Assembly (NCBI GenBank): GCA_047495785.1
Contig: JBLDXI010000048.1
Location: forward strand, 992,001-1,056,000
Length of the DNA: 64,000 bases
Direction: 5' to 3'
Source: Lepidodermella squamata
Taxonomy: Eukaryota > Gastrotricha
Under the pieces are notes generated by a model. It did no database searches. It was not told where the DNA came from and worked only from the letters and a program-made list of their open reading frames with translations. This document shows positions 22,880 to 32,387 of the stretch, in pieces (the first letter of the stretch is position 1; each line of letters opens with the position of its first letter). Both the position numbers and the translations under genes were made by a program.

Positions 22880-23708
22880 TCAATCGTACTTTTCGAACGG
22901 GTTCTGTTCGGAAGAGTTGAGTGAAGAAGCAAGCAGGGTGGAGGTTGATCCAGTCGCCTTCTTGTGCTTGAGCTCCTCCAGTTGTTCTCGAAGAATCGCA
23001 TTTTCGAGTTCAGCTTTTTCGACGGCGAGCGACTGGAGCTTAGCTTTCTTCTCAGCAACAGTTTCGCGGCGACTCTTAGCCGATGAGGCATGGCCGCTGG
23101 TGCCGGCAACATCGGACCCATTGTCGTCGTCATCGCCATCGGGATCTGAACCGTCGAATTCGTCAGCATCTTCCTCCGAGAGGTCGAACTCGCCGCCATC
23201 ATCTTCTTCATCGCTCAGTTCCAGGGCATCGGAATCGCGAATACCTGTGACAAGAATATTTAAAAAAGAATGATTATATTATCAGCACTTAACCTCGCAG
23301 GCCTCGTAGTCCAGTCGGTGAAATGCGCTTGACATCGTTCAGAATTAGATATTCGTACGTTTCGTAAGGGTGCGGCAAGGCATCATCCAACGATTCCTCG
23401 CGGATCTTCTCGCGAATCTTGACCACGATTCGACTCCACAAGTTTTTTAGCTCATCCAGAGTGTGCAGCGGCTGGCGGTTGCCGCGCTTCTTCGCATATT
23501 CGCGCGCAATTGTCTTCCAAGCACTTTGCTTTGCCAATGCCGTCTCGTTAGATGAGTTTTTGTCTTCAAGAGTATCGAAGTGTTTCTTCGCCAGGCTTAC
23601 CAGCCGCTCCTTGTCGGCCAAGGAGAAACTCGCCCGGGGTTTTCGAGCGCGCTTTGCTGTTCGGCGACGCCCGGCGGCTTTTCGGGCCAAAGCCAATGTT
23701 CTCGCCAT
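22880..23708 (-). CDS. Myb/SANT-like DNA-binding protein of the Harbinger element
   Basis: Two exons, 23708-23294 and 23244-22880, joined in frame by a 49-bp intron. A basic N-terminus (RKAAGRRRTAKRARK) precedes a Myb/SANT-like trihelix domain with spaced aromatic residues (FSLADKERLVSLAKKHF, SAWKTIAREYAKK, LDELKNLWSRI). Then comes a long acidic segment (exon 2 start, ELSDEEDDGGEFD) and a short C-terminal leucine-zipper-like coiled coil (LAVEKAELENAILREQLEEL). It converges on the transposase gene and is its expected accessory partner. The downstream exon was assigned from frame continuity. Confidence 0.82.
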
Positions 23709-23911
23709 TGATTGAAAATCGGATAGCAATAAAAATGATGATGATGAAGTGGATGAAAATCAATTCACGGCGTAGGTATATATACCCTTCTTCTCGGTAC
23801 TAAAAACGTGTTACGCCATGGGGTATCGACTCAACAATCAGTCGTAACATATAATTTGTGCAATAATATATAGCTTTTTCGTAATAAGGGTGTGCAAATT
23901 ATGCAGCATAA

Positions 23912-24124
23912 CCCAGACCGGCACGAACAATTTTGGCTCATTCGAACAACTGCGAACAAATCGATTTGACCCCTTTGTTCGCCTGTTTTTGAGCCTGTTC
24001 GCCTGTTTTAGGATTTGTCCGGAGTTGTTCGGCGGGAAAATGCTCGAAAACAGGCGAACAAAGGGGTCAAATCGATTTGTTCGCAGTTGTTCGAATGAGC
24101 CAAAATTGCTCGTGCCGGTCTGGG
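23912..24124. repeat. 213-bp near-perfect palindrome with 83-bp arms
   Basis: Left arm 23912-23994 and right arm 24042-24124 are reverse complements with only two mismatches, around a 47-bp spacer. The arms start CCCAGACCGGCACGA. The palindrome lies inside the Harbinger element, between the Myb-like gene's 5' end and the right terminus. It may be a nested foldback MITE or part of the element itself. No clean target duplication was found next to the arms. Confidence 0.9.
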
Positions 24125-24218
24125 AAATTACGATAAATGGTGTTTTTTATCATATTTCTGTGGGAACTTATGATAAATATTTGGCGGTGCAAGATAATTA
24201 AAAAATGAGGAGATAACA

Positions 24219-24244
24219 GTAAATGACCTTCGATCAACTGCCCC
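24219..24244. repeat. Right terminal inverted repeat of Harbinger element
   Basis: Ends CGATCAACTGCCCC, the exact reverse complement of the left terminus over 14 bp. Confidence 0.75.
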
Positions 24245-25131
24245 AAAGAAACCATCATAAGTAGTTGGTCTTCAACTTACAATAATCTCGATGCTCGGCG
24301 ATCTACAAATTACATTTCATATCGCCTAAAAATATACTTGAAATGTTTAATAAAATGAGGATATACCTATCTGTTTAGCAACCAGAATCAGGGAACGTAC
24401 GGCTGTTCTCGAGACGTGGGCTGCAAGTAAGCGAATACGTCCCACGATCCACTATATCAAAAGTTGCCGACTACAAAAGGGAGCTCTTTGAGCTGATATA
24501 AAATATTTCATGAAATCTAGCACCTATCACTGTTTTATAATAATCTTATAGCGAAGGAGTGAGGATGAATGAGAAAATTCCGCGACAATCTCGCCGCTCG
24601 TCAATATCCTTTTCCTCTTGATTTTAACCAACGAGTTTTTCTGAGTCGAAGTTTTCTACCGGTCAATAATTGTATTAATTATCAATAATAGAAACTAAGC
24701 TATGATAGTCTCTTTGAATTCAACAGTCATCGTTGTGTATTCATTCATTAGTCCGTATACCTGTCCGTTCGGTTGTTGAATGATGCATATATAGGTGTAG
24801 CACTGCTCACATGGGAGTGAGACGAAAAGCACCGAGCACCAGTCATGGACGGTTTAAAAAAAGCAGCACTTTGCTACCCACCAAACAGTGCCTATTCGCT
24901 GATAAAGAGAACACTTCATGTTTTATTACGGATTTTTTTAGTTCGGTAAGCCTCCGTATTTTGATTATTGTACCGAGTTATCATGGACATAGTCATAAAC
25001 AAACCGTGGCTAAAAATGTCCCATACAAGATAGAGCGGGTTGAAGTTGAATGCAGTAGAATGTAGAATGATGTCTGAGAGGAGAACACGCGGTGAGCTCA
25101 CATAGTGAATGGTGAGAGCTCCATCGCCGCG
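24245..25131. other. Intergenic
   Basis: No gene supported. A small plus ORF at 24811 has no recognisable features. Confidence 0.45.
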
Positions 25132-26373
25132 TCACTCGAGCCGGCGAGTGGATAGCCTGAAATGGTTCGTGCGAACCGTGTAATCGCCACACTCGCCAAC
25201 AACCTGCTTCAACTGGCAAAGAGTGCGAGGCGGGCAGACGAACCAGCTCCGCATGTTGGTTTCAGTGCTGAACGTTTCCGACGATTCGCTGCGCCAATCA
25301 AGACTGAGCGCATGGCTGTGGCCGACCTGGGACGAAAACGTGCCGTACAGCGATGCACCGACCGAGCGTGATATCTGATGGGTATGGCTGCCGCCATTCG
25401 ACGTCTATTTCGAATTCGTTGTGCCGACCCTTTTCGAGTACTCGCATCCCTGCTCGACCTCTGAGTCGAACGTGCCGCACGACATTACATTCGTCTCCAT
25501 TTCGTACGCCTGGCAAACAATGGGGTGAACTTCGCAGCAGCTGTATTCGTATCTGACCCATGACTCACCGGGGCCGGCCCAAGTCGATTGAAGCCGCAAG
25601 CCAGTCATCATGCCGCGACTAATATTATTTCAAGAGAAAATCATGATGCCTGGAATTTGGCGCTTTAAATAGTCTTACTTGGGGCACTCGAGGTAATAAT
25701 TAGACCCGAGCCCCTGGTGATTCCATGGTCCGGGCCCAGGCTCATTCCAGTCTGTATACAGCTTTCTGCAGTCAGCAGTCAGCGATCGGGTGTTCGATTG
25801 GGCAGCATTCCCACTCGAGCCACAACTTCTTTCTAGGAGTGTCGCTGGCGACCTTGAACTCAGTGAGAGCCGTTTCGCCGTCGCATTGAGCAGCGTGCCT
25901 GTCGAGGTAGATGATGCCGCCTCCGTTTTCGTTTTCTGCGCTTCGCTTCCGCTGGCATCCGTCTTGTTTAACACCCTTGTCAATAATAAAAGAAAAGTTA
26001 CACTCAGTGTCGTAGCAAAGGGCTGGAAACTTACTTCACAGCACACGTAGTCGTAGTAGATATCGTCGTCGCCGGAGCATTGCAGCTTGAACTGCGACAA
26101 GTGCATGCCGCCTGGGCAGCGCAATCGGTTCCTGTCAAGATAAATGGCGTTGCCGTAGTCCCATATATTGTTGCTGGTTCGACGACCGCCGTCGTGGTTA
26201 CGCGGCGTTGACTGGTGGATGCATTGAGCGGACGCGGCCGTCGCCATCCAGCCGACTATTGCCAGGGCGATAAGGAATGAGAGCTGTTGGATAAGGAATG
26301 ATACATATCGTTCGCACCTGGTTATCCGCCGTTGGATCGGAATGTTCGAAAATGAATCAGCGTTCTGGTTCAT
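25132..26373 (-). pseudogene. Dermatopontin-like secreted Cys-repeat protein, decayed
   Basis: Exons 26373-26035, 25975-25679 and 25618-25132 are joined by consistent splice sites. After a cytoplasmic leader and signal anchor (SFLIALAIVGWMATAASA) come three related modules of the form Y-x-L-x-C-P...L-x-x-F/L-x-L...Y-x-Y/W-x-C-C: CPGGMHLSQFKLQC...YDYVCCE, a diverged one ending LWLEWECC, and ECP...GLRLQSTW...YEYSCCE. Exon 2 carries a 7-bp tandem duplication (25770-25783) that shifts the frame. Exon 3 has an in-frame TAG at 25407-25405, beyond which about 90 more codons look protein-like, including FVCPPRTLCQLKQVVGECG. The module spacing recalls dermatopontin, an extracellular-matrix and lectin-like family, but the assignment is tentative. 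Loss of the gene is the simplest reading. Confidence 0.6.
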
Positions 26374-26499
26374 GTCATGGAAGGCTTCAAGCAGAAACCC
26401 AGCTAAAGCTTGACGAGCGGTCGAATTTTTCGAAGTTGTCCTCACATGCCTTGTCCCGCTGAGTGGCAATGGAATTCTGGAATCTGGTTTTTCACGGAA

Positions 26500-26602
26500 C
26501 CTACGAGCCTGGTTAGCCGCTGGATTGGAATTATTGAAAATGAATCAGCGTTCGGGTTCATGTTATGGCAGCAAACTAGTTATTTATGCAAAAAAGCTAA
26601 AT
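26500..26602. repeat. Duplicate of the 5' end of the dermatopontin-like gene
   Basis: The stretch with GAAAATGAATCAGCGTTC at about 26540 repeats the first-exon sequence at about 26320-26413. The pair share roughly 100 bp with moderate divergence, so the start region was tandemly duplicated. Confidence 0.65.
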
Positions 26603-26740
26603 GCTGACGAGCTGTCGGGGTTTCGTCCTAAAATTCCACGCGATGGAATTCGTGCTGCGAGAGGCCTATTTAAGCGATTGTAAATTCTGGACGTCAGAAA
26701 TTCTCCTCACTAGAAAAAAATCATTTCCAAGAGACCATTA

Positions 26741-27409
26741 ATGATGATTTCGTATTTTAGCAGTCTTTTACTGCTCCTGGTCGCAGTCCACTGGTGCGTG
26801 GTCCATAACTTCGTCGCAGGAGCAACCGGTAGGGATTGGATTTCATTTCATTCTTGAATTCGGTACATATTTCTTTTTCTTATACTATTAGCTGGCAGCA
26901 TTGGCGATGATGAACAGCTGGTGTTTCGCTTTGCCCGCTCCAGTAACATCTTCAAGCTGCCTAATTTGGATGGCGGCCGACAGCGAGGAAATTCGCAGAG
27001 CTTAGCGCAAACCGTCGGGCAGCTTCCGGCTCATCAACGGCGGCCGTCAGTGTCACAGCCGGCATCGCCCGAGATGCAGGCCATCAATCGGCAGACGGCG
27101 ATCATGATGCACCGGTTGTATCACGGCGATGTGATTGAGGGACGCGTACCGGCGGCGCCCAACAACCGTATGCCTGTCGATCAGCAGCTAGCCATTCACC
27201 GCCAGCGACTTCAGCACCAGACGCTGATTCGTGATCTGCGAGTGGATACCAATCGCGTCAACCCGGCTGGCGCTGACGCGGCGCACATGGCCGAAATCGC
27301 CAACCGAGAAACCGGCATACGTAACACGCAGCAGAACATCGAGCGACTCGAGCGATTCAAAGCACAGCAAGAGTTCTACCAACGCCGCCGCCAGGGCGGC
27401 AACGTCTGA
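26741..27409 (+). CDS. Secreted Gln/Arg-rich protein of unknown function
   Basis: Exon 1 (26741-26828) encodes a clear signal peptide (MMISYFSSLLLLLVAVHWC). A 63-bp intron with canonical GT-AG ends leads to exon 2 (26892-27409). The mature part (about 175 aa) has no cysteines; it is rich in Gln, Arg and Asn, with predicted helices in the second half (MAEIANRETGIRNTQQNIER). No domain is recognised. It is transcribed divergently from the neighbouring dermatopontin-like gene, with about 370 bp between the two starts. Confidence 0.7.
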
Positions 27410-27936
27410 TTTGAAAGTTACACCAAACCTTGTCAAGCTCTGAATCAAGAGGAGGCGTCCCTGAGCGTAGTTTAGCTGAGCATAAATATTAAACCGGAAA
27501 GACTTGAGAACAGAGTAAAAACGATTGAAGTTGATCTAATTACTTTGATTTTTTGTAAATTTCTCGTGTCCTGTAGTCATTCAGTCTTCAATTTCAGTTG
27601 TCGAAAACGAAAATTTGGGATAGTAATAGCGTAGGTTCAGACTTGCAATTCTCTCTACCCCGTTCTAAAATCTTGAAACGAAATAAAGAAGATGTCATGT
27701 CGTTAAAGTTGCATGACTCGTTTGCCATTTAGTGCAAGACGCATCGTTTTCACTGAAGCTTTTTTCACTGTGGTTAAACAACAAATCTTGATTAAAAAGC
27801 TTGGAAATGCCAAACATGCTTCGGGAAAAGGTTTGTGTGTCTGCGTATAATGTATAATTTCCTGAAATTGCAGCGAAACGTGCCGTGAACTTGAGCAATA
27901 TCGAAGCCAAAAAAACATTTCTAATAAACTTTTGCA
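27410..27936. other. Intergenic, upstream of copy H
   Basis: No gene seen. The last 110 bp resemble the upstream flank of copy G, so the G/H duplication included the promoter. Confidence 0.5.
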
Positions 27937-29184
27937 ATGTATATTTTCTTCATCCTCGTAACAATGAATCTAGCTTTGTCGACGTTTAGCGTTGAAGAAC
28001 GTCCGAAATCTTTTCGTCGATGGGCGGAGCGTATGGTGTTAGAGGAAACGTGTCCACTGGCCGAATCGACAGACTTGGTGAACGAGCTGTATTTAGCCGG
28101 TCGATCTTCCGATTTGCCAATAAAGGTTAACATGAGTTTTCGCATCACTCGAATCAACGAAGTCAACGATTTGACTGAACGGTATGACTCTCGTATTTAA
28201 AGAGTCTACTCTAATATTCACATCTCTTGTTTAGGATGGAGCTACAGGCGCAAATGACATTGGACTGGTTAATTCCGGAGGAAGGCTGTAGCCCTAAAGA
28301 CCAAGCAGCCATCTTTAAATACACAAACATATCGCCAAAAGTTTTATTTTTCAATCGAACGGCGGAAAACATGTGGATACCTGAATTGTACCACACGAAT
28401 GCTGACCGCAGTTTCAATATCGCCAAGCATCTCTATGGACAGCTGGATATAGTACCTGACATGCAAGTTGTAGGATCCGTATCCGGACTAACTACATTAA
28501 CAACGAACTGCGATGGCTTCGACTTCAAGCGATTCCCGTTTGACAGACTCGAGTGCTCTATGGATTTCTTAATGAATCAGTGGGCTTTTTGTAGAGTTGG
28601 CAGCAGTCAATTACTCAGTTGTTCCCACGGTACTTACAGAGGCAGATATTTGGAGTTTCGTTTCAAAATCTGAGAGCCTTCTCTCAAAGCATACCATCGG
28701 CATAGATAGCGACGACGAGATTGAGTTTAGATCCAACCTAAGGCTGACTGTCATTTTGCAACGCAACAGCTCCATGTTTTTTGGCACCTACTTTCTCCCT
28801 GTATTCATGATCTTTTTCCTCTTGCTCGTTGCGCTCTCTATGCCCCCCGCTCTACCGGATCGTCCCAGTTTCTGTGTCACAACATTTCTTTCTCTAATGT
28901 TTGCCCTGCAACTGATCACGGCCGAGCTGCCTAAAAAATCAGTTCGAATTTACACAGTCTTTGGTATTCAGGCCAGTGTTTGCATTGCTGGCTTTATTAC
29001 AGCCTACAGTGTGTTGGCGGTTGCGTTTGCAGAGACGAAATTTGCGCAGAGACCAATTCGCTTGTTTCGTTGCAAGGAAATTAGCTTGATTCGACTTGTT
29101 GATATTCACGTTGCAGCAGCTGCGTTGACATCTTTTCTAAGCGTCATGGTGTACTGCGCCTCATCTATCAATTCTGAGGATTGA
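27937..29184 (+). pseudogene. Cys-loop channel copy H, 2-bp frameshift after the Cys-loop
   Basis: Exon 1 is 27937-28181 (donor CG|GTATGA) and exon 2 is 28235-29184. Exon 2 is 950 bp against 952 bp in sister copy G. The difference lies at a run of five T near 28586, just after FLMNQWA. There the frame shifts and the two halves (N-terminal part with Cys-loop CDGFDFKRFPFDRLEC; C-terminal part with M1-M4 and PDRPSF) fall in different frames. Everything else is conserved. A homopolymer-related assembly error is possible, so this is either a very young pseudogene or an intact gene. Confidence 0.8.
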
Positions 29185-29815
29185 ATCGATTCGATATTCG
29201 AATTGACGGTTCCATTTTGCCTAAATCTGATGGGAATTAACTTTTCTTCTATGGCCGAGCCTACAATGCTTGCGAAAAAATGTTTCTGATATACACAATT
29301 ATTTAAGTATTCTTTTTGCTTAAGTATAGCTCTCGAAACATTCAATAATAATGATTTCGAAATGAAGCAATTGATGCGGCCTTTGACAGTGACGGGGAAA
29401 CTCTTTTTTTTAAACGTGCGCTCATATCCTCCTTGGCAGTTTTTCAGATTTATTGTTTCAAGTCCATCCAACATTAAATAAAGTTGCTCTCGGACCAGGG
29501 GCAGAGTCAGGTATTTCATCATATCATTATATCATCAAATTATCATACATCATTATGATTAATTTGTTTATCATTATATATTTTATTATTATAGCTCGAG
29601 GGCTAAGGATCTAAAGGCAAGGATGAGGTGCACAGCTGTAGAGTAGAAGTTTCTGGCAATGATGGCCGAACTTCAAATATCAACCAGTTAAAATTTGTGC
29701 GCCGAGGCATAACTGGGATTAAGTCGGCCAAGTGCCGTATGCGCCATGCGGGAGAATGATCGTTCATGGTCTTATGGCCGAAGCTATCGAAAGATAGTGA
29801 AGCTATGTATTTAAT
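29185..29815. other. Intergenic, downstream of copy H
   Basis: The first 200 bp align with the 3' flank of copy G (21015-21230). The rest, including an ATTAT-rich run near 29525-29600, has no gene. Confidence 0.5.
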
Positions 29816-30005
29816 TTAGTCGGCCATAACATCGCCAGCTGCCAGGCAGCGTTGGCCGTAGCGTTCCAGACGTTCGGTGAAGATGTCTTCAATTGAGGGC
29901 ACATCAGCCAGAAATAAAGTGCCAAAGGAATCGGCGTCGTAAGGCAAATCGAGGGCAGCGCGAAGCCCGTTCGCCTGTATTTCAAATAGTCTGTTGATAG
30001 AAGAC
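29816..30005 (-). mobile_element. LINE reverse-transcriptase C-terminal fragment
   Basis: The minus-strand reading includes INRLFEIQANGLRAALDLP, SFGTLFLADVPSIEDIF and ERLERYGQ. These resemble the region after the RT domain of many animal LINEs (Q-N-x-x-L-R...LP...L-x-x-E). Only a short piece survives and no boundaries are visible. Confidence 0.5.
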
Positions 30006-30086
30006 TTGGGTTGACAGGACCATGCTGGCGACAGGACCATCCTTGACGTACGTACGTACGGATGGACGGCGCCCCACGACAACGGG

Positions 30087-30138
30087 TTGGTTAGATCGAC
30101 GTGAACTCCCCGTTTCCCTGTCACGTCGATCTAACCAA
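30087..30138. repeat. Perfect 18-bp hairpin
   Basis: Arms 30087-30104 and 30121-30138 (TTGGTTAGATCGACGTGA and its exact reverse complement) enclose 16 bases. A TACGTACGTACG run precedes it at about 30049. Confidence 0.8.
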
Positions 30139-30402
30139 GCTAACCTTCCGAGACAGTTTGGCGCTATGAATAATATAATATGTACGGAAAAAGTTGTATA
30201 TATGGGCCCGGTCTGAGCCGGGTTTCGTCTAAACCTGGCACGGCATTTTGCTTTGCACGACCTGAGGCCGCTATAGACAACCTTCCCTTTATGAGGTAAA
30301 AAGCAGCACGCGAACAATTGCAATTTCCTGAACATGGCAAACAGAGCCCTGATTCTCTCGTCAAATCGCATCGCGGTTCATTTTCTGTTTTTTTAAATCA
30401 AC

Positions 30403-31641
30403 ATGCTACTTCTTTTCATTATACAAACATTGGTCATATTTTCATCGACATGTTGCGCTCAAGATCGCCCTAAATCTGTTTATAAATGGGCGAAAAATAT
30501 GGTACTGAACAGCACGTGCCCGTTAGCCGACTCGCCAGACCTTGTCAACGAGCTTAGGCTATCTGGTCGATCTTCAGATTTGCCTATCAACGTTGAAATG
30601 TCATGTCGCATCACGCGTATTAACGAAGTAAACGATCTAACCGAAAGGTAGGGATTCGAGCGACCTCGAAATATATATACTAATTGCGCTTTCAGAATGG
30701 AACTTCAAGCTCAGGTTTTTTTGTCGTGGAAACTGCCGATAGAAGGCTGCGATCCTAAAGATCAGGAAATTATTTTTAAATACTCAAATCTGACTGTAAA
30801 GGCGGTGGCATTTAACCTCAGTCGAGGAGAAACATGGGTACCTCAGGTTTATCAAACAAACGCCGAAGCCAGCTTAAATGTCGCGCAGATGCTACCTGTT
30901 TTCCAATTGATAATAATCGCCGATCGTCAAGCAAAGGTGTTCACATCAGGGCTTATCAAGATTACAGTCAACTGTGATGGCTTTGATTTCAAACTTTTCC
31001 CATTCGATCAAGTCTCGTGCTCAATAGACTACGTCGTCGACACTTTATCAGATTTAGTAGCAATCAGTAAATTGGATTTCTCCGTAATACATTCAGCGCT
31101 TACCGATGCCGACATGTGGAGCCTAGTTTCCACATCGAAGAATCTATCAGTGAAAGTCCCTGATGCGCTTGAAGGGGCCTTAGGCAGAAGATCTCACGTC
31201 AAATTGACCGTAACGTTGCAACGCGACAGCTCGATGTTTTTGCACAACTACTTTCTCCCTGTATTCATGATCCTGGCGCTTTCAATGGTCGCGCTTATCA
31301 TGCCGCCAGCTTTGCCAGATCGACCCGGCTTCTGCGTCACAATATTTCTATCCATCATGTTTGCTCTTCAATTGATTGCAGTAGAACTGCCGAGAAAATC
31401 GGTTCGAATTTACACAGTTTTCGGCTTGCAAGCCTGTATTTGTCTAGCTGGGGTTATCACTGCGTACACCGTGTTTGCAGTGGCGTTTGCCGAGGTGAGA
31501 ATTGCGCAGCGGCTGATCCGTGTCGGTGTCATGAAAATAAGCTTGATTCGACTCATCGATCTCTGCGTCGCGACTGCAGCTTTGATTGTTATGATTGCTG
31601 TTATCGCGTACTGCGTAATATCTATCAATTCGTCAAATTAG
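30403..31641 (+). CDS. Cys-loop ligand-gated ion channel subunit, copy I
   Basis: Exons 30403-30647 and 30696-31641 encode 396 aa with a 48-bp intron (AG|GTAGGG ... TTTCAG|A). It has the signal peptide, TCPLADSPDLVNEL, Cys-loop CDGFDFKLFPFDQVSC, LQRDSS, M2 with LPDRPGF and a short linker (AEVRIAQRLIRVGVMK). The loop-A region is altered (WVPQVYQTNAEASLN instead of W-x-P-x-x-Y-H-x-N-A-D), so the ligand site may differ from the other copies. The frame is intact. This is the last intact plus-strand copy. Confidence 0.9.
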
Positions 31642-32021
31642 AATAGCGGATTTTTCAATATGAACTTCTGCCAAATTCTTATGCATCGTTTTCCACTGAA
31701 GACATATCGAAATAAAGAAAATACTTTATCTCAGTGTACACGGCAGTGGACGGTATTGGATATAGGATCATCGAGCTGGAGGGGGAGTGCGGAGGGGGAG
31801 TGCGGAGGGGGAGCACGATTGGAACCAGAGATCCAACCAGAGAGCCCCGATGTGTGAGGTACGATTCCCCGGTAATTCGCGCACTGTATAGCCTATAGCC
31901 CTTTACTTAATCCCTATCTTCCACAATATCAGCCTGAATGAAAGCCTGAATTAGCAAGAACTGTTTATTGAAAAAATTTGGCTCAAAATGTGACATGCAT
32001 AACTCTCAAATCAGCAAAATG
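31642..32021. other. Intergenic with a G-rich minisatellite
   Basis: Holds three head-to-tail 13-bp units (31778-31816) and otherwise nothing recognisable. Confidence 0.5.
31778..31816 (+). repeat. 13-bp x 3 G-rich tandem repeat
   Basis: The unit is GGAGGGGGAGTGC, with the third copy ending CAC. The G-runs could form a quadruplex on the plus strand. Confidence 0.85.
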
Positions 32022-32366
32022 TCAAGGTTTATATCCAAGAACGGAAACAATAACAATAATGGCCAGGTTAGCAACAATAGCGAAAAAGCTCAACACTCTC
32101 GATCTGACATAGTCGCGGACCACATTCGATCCATCGATAGGTTGAAACGCTAGGTAGGCTGCTGGTATTGAAAACGCTGGAAACCCGAGTCCGAGCGCAA
32201 TCAAGCCGATAATTTGGGCCTGTTTTCGCAAGCTGTTTCGCTCTTTCAAATCGCCAAGCTTCTCAGCGACGATCGTCGATGGTCTCCGTTGGTCCTGGCC
32301 GATTGAATAGCCGAGCGATGCGGAGTTGAATGCCTCCTTTCTTATTTCATACTGGTAATCCGTCAT
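32022..32366 (-). CDS. Small two-span membrane protein, unknown
   Basis: A single-exon ORF from ATG (MTDYQYEIRKEAF) encodes 114 aa. A charged N-terminal half (RRPSTIVAEKLGDLKERNSLRK) is followed by two hydrophobic segments, QIIGLIALGLGFPAFSIPAA and VLSFFAIVANLAIIVIVSVL. No family is recognised. An intact frame with sensible topology supports a gene, but no paralogue is present in the window. Confidence 0.5.
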   Translation of the reverse strand: MTDYQYEIRKEAFNSASLGYSIGQDQRRPSTIVAEKLGDLKERNSLRKQAQIIGLIALGLGFPAFSIPAAYLAFQPIDGSNVVRDYVRSRVLSFFAIVANLAIIVIVSVLGYKP

Positions 32367-32387
32367 TTTGCTGCTAAATGCGAGCAA

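Larger units (their letters stand above)
21271..24244. mobile_element. PIF/Harbinger DNA transposon, apparently complete
   Basis: Terminal inverted repeats start GGGGCAGTTGATCG at 21271 and, as the reverse complement, end at 24244. The first 14 bp are exact and the next dozen imperfect. Between them lie a plus-strand transposase gene and a convergent minus-strand Myb/SANT-like gene, the two-gene arrangement known for autonomous Harbinger elements. Both are flanked by AAA, compatible with a 3-bp target duplication but in low-complexity sequence. The element is 2,974 bp and lies just downstream of channel copy G. Confidence 0.85.

Noticed and set aside
23912-24124. Palindrome as the true termini of the Harbinger element
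   Set aside because: Its arms lie only on one side of the two genes, while the GGGGCAGTTGATCG termini enclose both genes.
25162-25397. Short ORFs on both strands near 25.2-25.4 kb
   Set aside because: They are other-frame readings of the third exon of the dermatopontin-like gene.
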